From contig JACDFX010000001.1 of assembly GCA_013815575.1 (NCBI GenBank), positions 1 through 24,280 on the forward strand: DNA of 24,280 bases. Direction: 5' to 3'. The stretch is from Rubrobacter sp. Its GTDB lineage: Bacteria; Actinomycetota; Rubrobacteria; Rubrobacterales; Rubrobacteraceae. Of this stretch, positions 7,575-14,400 are shown piece after piece. The number at the start of each line of letters is the position of its first letter. Position 1 is the stretch's first letter. The notes beneath the pieces were generated by a model, which searched no databases, was not told the DNA's origin, and was given only the letters and a program-made list of their open reading frames with translations. The translations under genes and the position numbers were made by a program.

Positions 7575-8419
7575 GGCTCAGGCGCCCCCGGGGGCCGGTC
7601 CTGCTCTAACAGCTCGAGGACGTAGGTGGCGTAGAAGGCCAGGGATTCCTCCGGGCCCTCCCGCAGGAACGCGCGGGCCTTCCCGATGGGGTCGAGGACG
7701 AAGCCTTCGGCCTCCACCACGGGGCCTTCACCCCACTCGTCGCCAACCCGCCAGGCGGCCCCGTGTCCGGCGTTCCTGCGAATGGTTTCACCCAGAAAGC
7801 CGCCCACGCCCGCGACGAGACCCTCCGAGACCGGCGGGGTGCGCCCGGCGGCCTCCTCTCCGGCCAGGGCGGCCATGAGCAGGTCCTCCGCGAGGGGCAG
7901 GTAGCCAGGCTCGAAGTCCAGGTCCACGCCCCAGTGGCGGCTTGCGACCTCCCGGAAGACCGCCGCGGCCTCTTCGGCGCGGCCTGAACGGAGCCTGAGA
8001 AGGTCCAGTTGCAGCAGCGCGGCCGGCGAGCGGCCGCAGAAAAAGCGCAGGTCGTCCGGCACCGGGTAGGCGCTCACGAGTTCCAGTTCGGCGTCCGCGT
8101 ACTCGGAGTTGCGCAGCACGGCGGCCCGCTCGGCCACCTCGCGCTCGCTGCGCTCGTCCCAGGGGCCCGTAGCCACCTCCACGAAAAACGCCTCCTCGTC
8201 CTTGAGAAGGTGGATCGGCAGCACGACCTGGCCGAGGGGGGATCGGATCTCCTTGAACAACTCGAGGATGCGGCCCCCTCGCTCCTCCAGCTCGCCCGCC
8301 ACCCGCAGGATCGTCGCCGGACGGGGCGCGTCGGGGGTGATCCGGATCGGCCCGGACCGCTCCGCTTCGACGCCCCCGTCGGACGCCTCCGGCGCCCCTT
8401 CTTCGCCCCTCCAGAACAC
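7565..8419 (-). CDS. Hypothetical 284-aa acidic protein
   Basis: I do not recognise this protein. It is acidic, has no signal peptide or transmembrane segment, and seems mostly alpha-helical. The segment RSPAALLQLDLLRLRSGRAEEAAAVFREVASRHWGVDLDFEPGYLPLAEDLLMAAL resembles a helical repeat of TPR type but is too short to claim. The earlier part, with LGQVVLPIHLLKDEEAFFVEVATGPW and ERAAVLRNSEYADAELELVSAYPVPDDLRFF, alternates strands and helices. The GTG start has GGAGGG at a suitable distance. It is divergent from the histidine phosphatase gene, sharing a 93-base regulatory gap, and convergent with the glutaredoxin gene. Coding is supported by length, start signal and strong third-position GC. 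A search for remote homologues would be needed for any function. Confidence 0.75.
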   Translation of the reverse strand: MFWRGEEGAPEASDGGVEAERSGPIRITPDAPRPATILRVAGELEERGGRILELFKEIRSPLGQVVLPIHLLKDEEAFFVEVATGPWDERSEREVAERAAVLRNSEYADAELELVSAYPVPDDLRFFCGRSPAALLQLDLLRLRSGRAEEAAAVFREVASRHWGVDLDFEPGYLPLAEDLLMAALAGEEAAGRTPPVSEGLVAGVGGFLGETIRRNAGHGAAWRVGDEWGEGPVVEAEGFVLDPIGKARAFLREGPEESLAFYATYVLELLEQDRPPGAPEPQE

Positions 8420-8477
8420 TCCGGCCCACCCTCCAAACTAGATTCAGGAACACGCAAAGTTTAGCATCGGTGGGCAT

Positions 8478-8506
8478 TTGCCCGCACGGCCCGGATGCAC
8501 TATCTT
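8478..8506 (+). promoter_or_regulatory. Candidate promoter giving a leaderless histidine phosphatase mRNA
   Basis: TTGCCC (8478-8483) and TATCTT (8501-8506) are separated by 17 bases; each matches the sigma70 consensus at 4 of 6 positions. Transcription would begin about six to seven bases downstream, at the ATG at 8513. There is no Shine-Dalgarno sequence in front of that ATG, which fits a leaderless message. Confidence 0.5.
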
Positions 8507-8512
8507 ATGCTC

Positions 8513-9178
8513 ATGCCCGAACGACAAGAGCTACTCCTGGTGCGCCACGGACAGTCCACGGCAAACGCAAAGGGCGTCTGGCAGGGACAGATGGAATTCC
8601 CGCTCTCCGCAGAAGGACGCCACCAGGCCACCCTGGCCGGGAGCGCCCTCGCCCGGAAGCCCTTCGACGCCATCTACTCCAGCCCGCTCGCGCGGGCCTT
8701 CGAGACGGCCCGGATCATTGCCCGGGAGGCCGGCTTCAACGGCGAGGTCGTCCCGCTGGCCGGCCTGAGCGAACGCCAGGGCGGCGTCCTCGAAGGCCAC
8801 ACCTGGGCCGAGCAGGAGAGACGCGACCCGGAGTTTGCGGAGCGATTCCTCTCCCTGCCGGAGGAGGAACGCTGGGCCTTCGCCGGCGCGGAGACGGACA
8901 CGGAGGTCATGGACCGTTTCGAGGCGGCGATCTCGGATCTCAGGGGCCGTCATCCGGACGGTACGCGCATAGTCGTGGTCTCCCACGGGGGCGCGATGCG
9001 GGCGTTCCTGCGGGACAGGTTCGGCCCGGAGGTCCTGCCGGAAACCCGCCGGGCGTCGAACGCCTCGATCACGCGCATCGGCTGGGGCCGAAACGGAGCG
9101 GGCCCGGAACTCTTGGACCTCGCCTCTACCGCCCACCTGCCGGGCGAGCGGGGGCCCGACACCGCCAGGGCGGAGTAG
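8513..9178 (+). CDS. Histidine phosphatase family protein (phosphoglycerate mutase-like)
   Basis: The protein has the RHG signature LLLVRHGQSTAN, SPLARAFETARII, a glutamate-rich LSERQGGVLEGHTW block and the second catalytic histidine in VVVSHGGAMRAFLRDRF. This is the full set of the histidine phosphatase superfamily (GpmB/CobC-phosphatase/broad-specificity types). Substrate is not predictable from these motifs. Three in-frame ATGs exist (8495, 8507, 8513). I choose the last because a -10-like hexamer lies 6 bases in front of it and the family usually reaches the RHG motif about ten residues in. The earlier ATGs would place the promoter inside the gene and have no ribosome site. Length is then 221 aa. 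The C-terminal 40 residues (after SNASITRIGWG) are loosely conserved. Confidence 0.85.
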   Translation: MPERQELLLVRHGQSTANAKGVWQGQMEFPLSAEGRHQATLAGSALARKPFDAIYSSPLARAFETARIIAREAGFNGEVVPLAGLSERQGGVLEGHTWAEQERRDPEFAERFLSLPEEERWAFAGAETDTEVMDRFEAAISDLRGRHPDGTRIVVVSHGGAMRAFLRDRFGPEVLPETRRASNASITRIGWGRNGAGPELLDLASTAHLPGERGPDTARAE

Positions 9179-9196
9179 CAGCCCTACTCTGAGGGT

Positions 9197-9868
9197 CTAC
9201 CCGAGGGTACGAACGCTGCGGGCGTTGGGGCCGCGGTCGTTTCGTCCGACTTCGTACTCGACCTCGCCGTTCGGCGACAGTGCTGACGGGTCGCCCTCGA
9301 CCTCGGAGTGATGCACGAACAGATCGTCACCCGTGGGGCGTACCAGGAAGCCGTAGCCCTTCTCCGGGTCGAACCACTTGACCCGCCCCTGCTCCCGCTC
9401 CGGGCTAGCGGCGACCTCGACCTCTTGCGGCCCGCCAACGTCTTCCGGCTCGTCGGCCTCGCCCCGGCCGTTGGTCGCCACTAGCGTCCAGGATTTGTCG
9501 TCGGCGGCCTCCTGAGTCTCGCCGGCGTCCGGTTCCAGGACGATGGAGTCTTCGGCGACCTTGACGACGACGGCCTCAACGCCGGCCCAGTGCTCTTTCC
9601 AGATCGGGTCCTCCGCGACGGCCGGGTCGAGCCAGAGGCCCCAGCCGTCGTTCTCGCCGTGGTCCAGCACACCCTCGAAGAGGACCTCCGGCTCCCTGGG
9701 CCCGCGCTCGCGGCGGTAGATATCGTTGCGGGAGCGGAACGACTGCACCGAAGAGGCGCTCGTCCCGAGGGCGTCGGCGATCCAGTCGTCAGCCTTGCCC
9801 GCCTCCACCCACTCGCGGATACGGCCCATATGCGGTTTTAACGCTATGCGCTTCCTGGAGTCTGCCAT
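9197..9868 (-). CDS. HTH-like plus cold-shock-domain protein
   Basis: This 223-aa protein combines three parts. Residues 14-47 (GRIREWVEAGKADDWIADALGTSASSVQSFRSRN) look like a helix-turn-helix. Residues 60-115 (VLFEGVLDHGENDGWGLWLDPAV and VEAVVVKVAEDSIVLEP) form a beta-rich middle segment. Residues 158-222 are a complete cold-shock domain with RNP1-like KGYGFL (170-175) and RNP2-like LFVHHS (183-188), after GRVKWFDPEKGYGFL. An acidic linker of about 40 residues separates the last two. Cold-shock domains bind single-stranded RNA or DNA. Typical Csp proteins are about 67 aa, so this is a long architecture in which the CSD is C-terminal. AAGGAG lies 11 bases before the ATG. CSD identity is firm; the HTH is a pattern call. 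Confidence 0.88.
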   Translation of the reverse strand: MADSRKRIALKPHMGRIREWVEAGKADDWIADALGTSASSVQSFRSRNDIYRRERGPREPEVLFEGVLDHGENDGWGLWLDPAVAEDPIWKEHWAGVEAVVVKVAEDSIVLEPDAGETQEAADDKSWTLVATNGRGEADEPEDVGGPQEVEVAASPEREQGRVKWFDPEKGYGFLVRPTGDDLFVHHSEVEGDPSALSPNGEVEYEVGRNDRGPNARSVRTLG

Positions 9869-9946
9869 GCTACCGCTTGCTCCTTCTTGCCCTACCGTCG
9901 GTTACGAAAGGTGTTTTGTGAACGATGAGCGACGATGTACCTTGAT

Positions 9947-9962
9947 AATGCCGCCTGGCATT
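9947..9962. repeat. Short inverted repeat upstream of the cold-shock-domain gene
   Basis: AATGCC and GGCATT form a perfect 6-bp inverted repeat around a 4-base loop. It lies in the 113-base gap between two same-strand genes. On the minus strand it is not followed by a T run, so it is not a convincing terminator. It directly follows a TAGAAT hexamer on that strand (9962-9967 region) and may be an operator or a 5'-UTR hairpin for the cold-shock-domain mRNA. Confidence 0.35.
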
Positions 9963-9981
9963 CTACCATCTCCACGCTCTT

Positions 9982-10992
9982 TTACGCATCCTCCCGCCCG
10001 GAGGTTCCGGGCTTGTCCTCCGGGCCAGACTCCGGCGGCGCGGCCCCGCTGGCCGGACCATCCTCCTCGGAGACCCCCGGGGCGTCCCCGGCCTGCGGGT
10101 CCTGAACCCTGGACGGCTCCTCGCCCGCCGCGGGGTCGCCCGTGACCTCCGCGCGCTCGGCCCTCTCCGGGGGGACCGGTTTCTGTTCCCGGGGCTCGTC
10201 GGCCGCCCCCCCCGAGACGGCCCCGCCCTCGGAGGCGACAGCGTCTTCCTGGGGCGTCGCGGAGGGTGCCGTCCGCGGCTCCTCTCGCGGGGGCTCGGGG
10301 TAGTCCTCGAAGCCCTCGCGGGCGAGCTCCCCGAGCATCTCTCCCACCACGGGCGCGGGGAGGTCCAGGTGCAGCGCGAGGTCTTCCGCGGCGGCGAGAG
10401 TCTCGTAGGGGTCCAGGCCGGGCCCGTATCCGAGGGCTTCGAGCGCCCGGGCGACCTCCGCGTTCGGGACCAGGGTGTCGCCTCCGGCGGCGACGCGCAG
10501 GTGTTGCAGGAGGAGAAAGTCCAGGCCCCCGACCACTCCGATTATGGGCTCGGTCTCGAAGATCCTGCGCCGCACGAAGAGCCGCGTGTCGTAGCCGTCG
10601 GCCCAGCGCCTGAGCACCTCGCTCTCGTCCACGTAGTTGTACTGGGCGACCCTGTGCTGGAACTGTCCGAGGAGCTGGCCGGTAAGGACGCGAAGCCCGT
10701 CTTCCCCGAAAAACCAGTCGTTCCCCTCGACGTTCATTATGCCGCTGGTGTGCGCCATGGTGAGCGGTACCTCTTCGTCCTCGAAGGTCTCGCGGAAGGA
10801 GCGGACCATCTCCCGCACCTCCTCGGGGGGGCGCCCACTCTTCATCAGGGCCGTCTCGTAGACGACCATCGCGGCGAGCCCTCCGGTGCCCTCGTCCAGC
10901 CTCCCGGCGGCACGCTCCAGCCGTTGGTCAAAGTCCTTCAGGTTCTTGACCTTCCAGGCGGACTCTACCGCCCTATCCGCTAGCTCGACCAT
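9982..10992 (-). CDS. Hypothetical 336-aa protein with long disordered tail
   Basis: I do not recognise this protein. Residues 1 to about 228 look folded and helical (LADRAVESAWKVKNLKDFDQRLERAAGRLDEGTGGLAAMVVYETALM, then VLTGQLLGQFQHRVAQYNYVDESEVLRRWADGY and a HLRVAAGGDTLVPNAEVARALEALGYGPGLDPYETLAAAEDLALHLDLPAPVVGEML segment that resembles a winged helix or a small helical domain). From residue about 229 to the end the sequence is dominated by E, P, A, G, D and S, a disordered acidic tail. No signal peptide or membrane helix is seen. The ATG start has GAGGAG nearby, and a TATATT hexamer lies upstream. Neighbouring genes on the same strand are the HTH/cold-shock gene and the HARE-HTH gene, with separate gaps. 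Confidence 0.72.
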   Translation of the reverse strand: MVELADRAVESAWKVKNLKDFDQRLERAAGRLDEGTGGLAAMVVYETALMKSGRPPEEVREMVRSFRETFEDEEVPLTMAHTSGIMNVEGNDWFFGEDGLRVLTGQLLGQFQHRVAQYNYVDESEVLRRWADGYDTRLFVRRRIFETEPIIGVVGGLDFLLLQHLRVAAGGDTLVPNAEVARALEALGYGPGLDPYETLAAAEDLALHLDLPAPVVGEMLGELAREGFEDYPEPPREEPRTAPSATPQEDAVASEGGAVSGGAADEPREQKPVPPERAERAEVTGDPAAGEEPSRVQDPQAGDAPGVSEEDGPASGAAPPESGPEDKPGTSGREDA

Positions 10993-11049
10993 GGTATCTC
11001 CTCGACCTTAAAAGGCAGCTTCGGGGCCAATATAGCATCTCGGTGGGCC

Positions 11050-11274
11050 TCAATTCGCCGGGCGCAGGGCGTAGACGCCGGGGGCCGTCTGGACGAACGG
11101 CGTGTCCGGGTTGTCCCTCACGTCAACCGAGAGGCGGGCGCGCATGGTGTTCTGGGGTGTGCGGCCCGCGCTTTGCAGGTAGCCGGACTCGAGCGCGATC
11201 TCGGTGATGTCCCCGTAGTGCAAGGGGTGACCGATCTCCCGGAGCACCTCCCTCGCTGCGGCCTTGAAGTCCAT
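11050..11274 (-). CDS. Stand-alone HARE-HTH domain protein
   Basis: This 74-aa protein starts at the ATG that gives MDFKAAAREVLREIGHPLHYGDITEIALESGYL and ends NPDTPFVQTAPGVYALRPAN. The order of a helical AAREVLREIG, the HPLHYGDITEIAL turn, a serine/threonine-rich link, TMRARLSVDVRD and a C-terminal wing FVQTAPGVYAL matches the HARE-HTH fold (HB1, ASXL, restriction endonuclease HTH), also seen in the RpoE delta subunit of Bacillota. The open frame continues upstream to 12024, but that part is only the pheA gene read out of frame, so it should be ignored. It begins 8 bases after the pheA stop and is probably co-transcribed with it. It may bind DNA or RNA polymerase; the target is unknown. Confidence 0.8.
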   Translation of the reverse strand: MDFKAAAREVLREIGHPLHYGDITEIALESGYLQSAGRTPQNTMRARLSVDVRDNPDTPFVQTAPGVYALRPAN

Positions 11275-11282
11275 GGGGCGGG

Positions 11283-12440
11283 TCAGGAGACCTCCGGCGG
11301 GACCTCCGGGTAGGCCCCGATCAGGCTGACATAAGGGCAGTGCTCTTCGAGCGCCTCCAGGGCGCGCCCCACTTTCTCCTCGTCCGGGTGCCCCGTGAAG
11401 TCCGCGAAGAACACGTAGGTCCAGGCCCGCTTGCGGCTCGGGCGGCTCTCGATGCGAGTCAGGTTGATCCCCTGGACCGCGAACGCCGAGAGCGCATCCT
11501 TGAGCACGCCAGGCCTGTCCTTGACCGAGAACACGACGCTTGTCTTGTCCTTGCCCGTCCGGGCGGCCCACGAACGCCCCAGCACGATGAACCGCGTCGT
11601 GTTCGTCCTGGCCTCCTGGATGTTCCGCGCCAGCACGTTCAACCCGTGCGCCTCCGCCGCCAGCGCGCTCCCAACCGCCGCGACCCCTGGCTGGAACACC
11701 GACCGCCGGGCCGCCTCGGCGGTCGACTCGACCTCCTCCAGGCGCGCACCGGGCAGCTCGCGCCTGAGCCAGGACGCCGCCTGGGCCAGGGCCATCGGGT
11801 GCGAGAGGACGAGGTCCACCTTCTCCGGCGAGGTCTCGGCGGAGATCAAGTTCTGGGAGACGGGCAGGTAGACCTCCCCGCAGACCTTCAGGGGGCTGTT
11901 CATCAGCTCGTCGAGCGTGTGGGTGACCGCGCCCTCCATCGAGTTCTCGACGGGGACGACGCCGTGCTCTGCCTCCCCCCTCTCCACGCGGGCAAAGACC
12001 TCGGCGACAGTCGTCTGGGGCCACAGTTCGATGCTGGTCCCGAAGGACCGCAGGGCCGCCTCGTGCGTGAACGTCGCCTCGGGGCCCAGATACGCCACTT
12101 TCAGCCGGGTCTCCAGGGAGACGGAGGTGGAGATGATCTCGCGGAAGACCGCCTCCAGACCCCGCTTCGGAAACTCCCCGTCGCCAAGCGCCGTGACCCG
12201 GTCCAGCACCATGCGCTCCCGCGCCGGCGCGTAGACCGCCATACCCCTCTGCTGCTTGAACTTGCCGATCCCGCGCGCAAGCGAGGCCCTCCGGTCGAGC
12301 AGGCGCACGATCTCCGCGTCGACGGCGTCTATGCCAGCCCGCAACACGTCCATCCCGGCCTCGTCGACGGCACCGACCGGTCTGGCTTCTTCGTCCAATT
12401 GCCTTTTTGCGTCTTCGCGTAATGGTTCCGATGGAATCAC
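11283..12440 (-). CDS. pheA: Bifunctional chorismate mutase / prephenate dehydratase
   Basis: This enzyme converts chorismate to prephenate and then phenylpyruvate, the phenylalanine branch. The 385-aa protein has an AroQ-type chorismate mutase helix bundle (about residues 30-105: LRAGIDAVDAEIVRLLDRRASLARGIGKFKQQ), a prephenate dehydratase domain (about 113-290: VAYLGPEATFTHEAAL, VVPVENSMEGAVTHTLDEL, and the catalytic TRF in NTTRFIVLG) and a C-terminal ACT domain (about 300-375: RPGVLKDAL and ESRPSRKR) that binds phenylalanine for feedback control. All key blocks are intact. The GTG start has GGAGGA 10 bases upstream. A later ATG at residue 30 would leave the mutase domain whole, so the first 29 residues are not certain. 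A structured leader and a promoter with a perfect TTGACA lie in front. Confidence 0.93.
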   Translation of the reverse strand: MIPSEPLREDAKRQLDEEARPVGAVDEAGMDVLRAGIDAVDAEIVRLLDRRASLARGIGKFKQQRGMAVYAPARERMVLDRVTALGDGEFPKRGLEAVFREIISTSVSLETRLKVAYLGPEATFTHEAALRSFGTSIELWPQTTVAEVFARVERGEAEHGVVPVENSMEGAVTHTLDELMNSPLKVCGEVYLPVSQNLISAETSPEKVDLVLSHPMALAQAASWLRRELPGARLEEVESTAEAARRSVFQPGVAAVGSALAAEAHGLNVLARNIQEARTNTTRFIVLGRSWAARTGKDKTSVVFSVKDRPGVLKDALSAFAVQGINLTRIESRPSRKRAWTYVFFADFTGHPDEEKVGRALEALEEHCPYVSLIGAYPEVPPEVS

Positions 12441-12465
12441 GGCGTCCGTGTCCTCCGTTCGTGGG

Positions 12466-12558
12466 TTTCGATAGGCCCGGCTCTGGTGGTCTGGAGGGAC
12501 GTAAGCGCGCGTCAGGTGCGGGCGCGCCCCTCCCTGATAAATCGCCGCGCTATCGAAA
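12466..12558 (-). promoter_or_regulatory. Structured leader RNA of pheA, possible regulatory element
   Basis: Three nested pairings fill the leader. The outer one is a 9-bp pair of CTTTCGATAG-type arms, TTTCGATAG (12558-12550) with CTATCGAAA (12474-12466). The middle pair is GGAGGG (12533-12528) with CCCTCC (12498-12493). The inner stem is GCGCGC (12527-12522) with GCGCGC (12510-12505), with an 11-base loop. The CCTCC segment could instead pair with the pheA Shine-Dalgarno GGAGG (12456-12452), which would close the start. No T-box motif, no U-run terminator and no known riboswitch core is visible. The pairing was found by eye, not by folding. Confidence 0.5.
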
Positions 12559-12571
12559 GAGGGCGTTGCAT
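12512..12571 (-). CDS. Possible 19-codon leader peptide ORF in front of pheA
   Basis: An ATG at 12571 opens a 19-codon frame (MQRPLSIARRFIREGRART) that ends with TGA at 12514-12512, inside the loop of the inner leader hairpin. The start lies about 3 bases from the predicted transcription start, so it could be translated leaderlessly; no Shine-Dalgarno is seen. The peptide is rich in arginine with only one phenylalanine, so it is not a classic Phe attenuator. It could easily be chance. Confidence 0.25.
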   Translation of the reverse strand: MQRPLSIARRFIREGRART

Positions 12572-12580
12572 AATGGCCTC

Positions 12581-12610
12581 AAAGTACCAGAGGGGTGAGG
12601 CGTTTGTCAA
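12581..12610 (-). promoter_or_regulatory. Candidate pheA promoter
   Basis: On the minus strand a perfect TTGACA (12610-12605) overlaps the uppP stop codon. After an 18-base spacer comes TACTTT (12586-12581), a weak -10. The predicted start of transcription is near 12574, giving a leader of about 134 bases. The strong -35 is the main support. Confidence 0.5.
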
Positions 12611-13440
12611 AAGCCCCCGACGCCCACGAGAAGGAGCAGCACGACGACGGCAGCCAGGACGAAACGGTAGTAGGCAAAGACCCGCAGGGAGTGCCCGGCC
12701 AGGTAGTTGAGCAGGAACCTGATCGCCAGGTATCCGACCACGCCCGAAGTAACGCTGCCGGCCACGAAGAGCAGGGCGTCGCCGGCGTCGATGCCAGACC
12801 CGAACGCCTCGGCCAGGCTCAAGAGCGCGGCTGCGGTCGTGATCGGAACGCTCATCAGGAAGGAGAACCGCGCCGCCTCGTCCCTCCGGAGGCCCAGGAA
12901 GAGGCCCAGCGTGATCGTGCCCCCGGATCTCGAGACGCCAGGAAAGAGGGCCACCGTCTGGGCAAGCCCGATCGCCAGCGCCTCCTTGAAACCAAGCTTG
13001 TCGGAGGTGCGGTTCTGCCGGCCGACGACCTCCCCCACGATAAACAGAACACCCACCAGCACGAGGTTGAACGCCACGAGCCAGGGGGAGCGCACGGCCG
13101 GACCCTCGAAAAAGCTCTTGAACAGCAGGCCGATCACGCCGGCCGGGACGGTGGCGACCAGGATCAGGTACGCCATCCGCTGGTCCCTCTCCTCGAAGTT
13201 CGGCCCGCGCAGGGAGCGCAGAAACGCACCGGCCATTCGCAAGAGGTCCCGCCAGAAGTAGGAGATGACCGCCAGCACGGTCCCGGTGTGTATCGCCGCG
13301 TCGAAAGTCAGCCCGAAACGGGCCTGGTCCATGCCCAAAAAGTACTGCCCGAGCAAGAGATGCCCGGAGCTCGACACGGGCAGGAACTCCGTGAGCCCCT
13401 GCACCACGCCAAGGAAAATCGCTTCCAACAACTCCAGCAC
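12607..13440 (-). CDS. uppP: Undecaprenyl-diphosphate phosphatase
   Basis: UppP (BacA) removes a phosphate from undecaprenyl pyrophosphate at the membrane, recycling the lipid carrier for peptidoglycan; overexpression gives bacitracin resistance. The 277-aa protein has about eight hydrophobic helices and both signature regions: the N-terminal LGVVQGLTEFLPVSSSGHLLL (the E/Q-rich site and SSSGH) and PGVSRSGGTITLGLFLGLRRDEAARFSFLMSVP in the middle. These carry the catalytic glutamate, serine, histidine and arginine positions. The start is GTG, without a clear Shine-Dalgarno. It lies 94 bases downstream of the Crp-type regulator on the same strand. A weak CTGAAA/TAATAG pair with 17 bp spacing precedes the start. 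Confidence 0.94.
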   Translation of the reverse strand: MLELLEAIFLGVVQGLTEFLPVSSSGHLLLGQYFLGMDQARFGLTFDAAIHTGTVLAVISYFWRDLLRMAGAFLRSLRGPNFEERDQRMAYLILVATVPAGVIGLLFKSFFEGPAVRSPWLVAFNLVLVGVLFIVGEVVGRQNRTSDKLGFKEALAIGLAQTVALFPGVSRSGGTITLGLFLGLRRDEAARFSFLMSVPITTAAALLSLAEAFGSGIDAGDALLFVAGSVTSGVVGYLAIRFLLNYLAGHSLRVFAYYRFVLAAVVVLLLLVGVGGF

Positions 13441-13534
13441 GCCCAGCGCCTCTCGAACTCGCCTACCCGGCCGGCATACTATTACAGAAGCATGTCAGCT
13501 TTTCAGCCCAGTGCGAAGGACGCGGCGTGGCGGC

Positions 13535-14230
13535 CTAGGGCCCGCTCAGTTTGGCTAGGGCCCGCCAATCTTTGAGCGTGATGCGGCCAGCGTCCACCTC
13601 TATCAGGTCGCGGTTTCGCATCTCGTTCAGGACTTTGGTGACGGACTCGCGGGTGGACGCGACCATCGCCGCCAGGTCCTGGTGGGTCAGGCGCAGGTCT
13701 ATGGTGACCACACCGGCCTGGCGGTCGCCGAACTTCTGGGCGAGGATGGGCAGGAGGTTGGCGAGGCGGACCTCCGTCTCACGCGGGAGCAGGCACTTGA
13801 CGAGCTCCTCGTACTGCACGAGGCGCAGCTCGAGGAGCGTCATGATCTTGAACGCCACCCGGGGCTCCTGCTTGACGGCCCGCTCGACGAAGACCTTGGG
13901 GATCTTGGTGACCCGGCATTCGGTGACGGCCTCGGCGTAGGCGCGCTGGCGGGCCTCCCCGGCAAAGGCCAGGTGGCCGAAGATGTCCCACGAGGTCAGG
14001 AGCCGGAGCGTTGCCTCCTTGCTGCCTGAATAGGGTCGAAAGAGCTTCATGACGCCTGAGACCAGCACGTAGAGCGCGTCGCCGTACTCGCCCTGACGAT
14101 ATACGGCGTCGCCCGGCCTGTAGGTCCGGTCGGCCGTGGCGATGCCCATTTCCTCCATTAGCCGCAAGAGCGCCCGGCACTCCTGCTCCTGGAGGTCGGT
14201 GTACTCTGAGATGGAAGGATCCACGTCCAT
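13535..14230 (-). CDS. Crp/Fnr family transcriptional regulator
   Basis: The 231-aa protein has a cyclic-nucleotide-binding-type beta barrel (about residues 20-130, with YRPGDAVYRQGEYGDALYVLVSGVMKLF) followed by a dimerisation helix and a C-terminal winged HTH (about 160-225, LRLTHQDLAAMVASTRESVTKVLNEMRNRDLIEV). The barrel has the GD and VSG features of the family, but the exact cAMP phosphate-binding signature FGE followed by R-S is replaced by DIFGHLAFAGEARQ. So a cAMP ligand is possible but not assured. There is no N-terminal cysteine cluster, so it is not an FNR-type iron-sulphur sensor. The ATG is preceded by GGGGGG. It is divergent from the 47-aa membrane-protein gene. A 5-9-5 palindrome lies between them. 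Confidence 0.88.
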   Translation of the reverse strand: MDVDPSISEYTDLQEQECRALLRLMEEMGIATADRTYRPGDAVYRQGEYGDALYVLVSGVMKLFRPYSGSKEATLRLLTSWDIFGHLAFAGEARQRAYAEAVTECRVTKIPKVFVERAVKQEPRVAFKIMTLLELRLVQYEELVKCLLPRETEVRLANLLPILAQKFGDRQAGVVTIDLRLTHQDLAAMVASTRESVTKVLNEMRNRDLIEVDAGRITLKDWRALAKLSGP

Positions 14231-14294
14231 CTAAAGCCCCCCGCTAATATCCGTCACAGCGTCCCCGTTCCCCCGGCGCCCGAGTAGAGCCTGC

Positions 14295-14313
14295 TACACA
14301 TTGTTACAGTGTA
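14295..14313. promoter_or_regulatory. TACAC-N9-GTGTA palindrome upstream of the crp-like gene
   Basis: TACAC and GTGTA form inverted arms around a 9-base centre, in the 170-base gap between the crp-like gene and the divergent 47-aa ORF. The layout suits a Crp-type dimer. The match to the TGTGA-N6-TCACA consensus is poor, so the link is tentative. Confidence 0.3.
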
Positions 14314-14400
14314 CCTTAATCGCACGGGCCGGCGGACGCGGGACGGGGAGGCGCGAGTCGGTTAGAATGCCAAGGACGGGTAATCGAGAGAGGAGACCGG

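Noticed and set aside
8081..8460. Plus-strand reading frames covering the 284-aa gene
   Set aside because: These are complementary-strand shadows with low-complexity Arg/Pro/Ser composition and no ribosome site or domain.
11275..12024. Long open frame upstream of the HARE-HTH domain on the minus strand
   Set aside because: It overlaps pheA in another frame, is rich in Arg/Gly as expected from GC-rich shadow reading, and has no recognisable domain. Only the last 74 codons are real.
12441..12580. T-box riboswitch or tRNA in the pheA leader
   Set aside because: No T-box AGGGUGGNACCGCG motif, no specifier loop and no cloverleaf pattern. The nested stems remain unexplained but do not match these classes.
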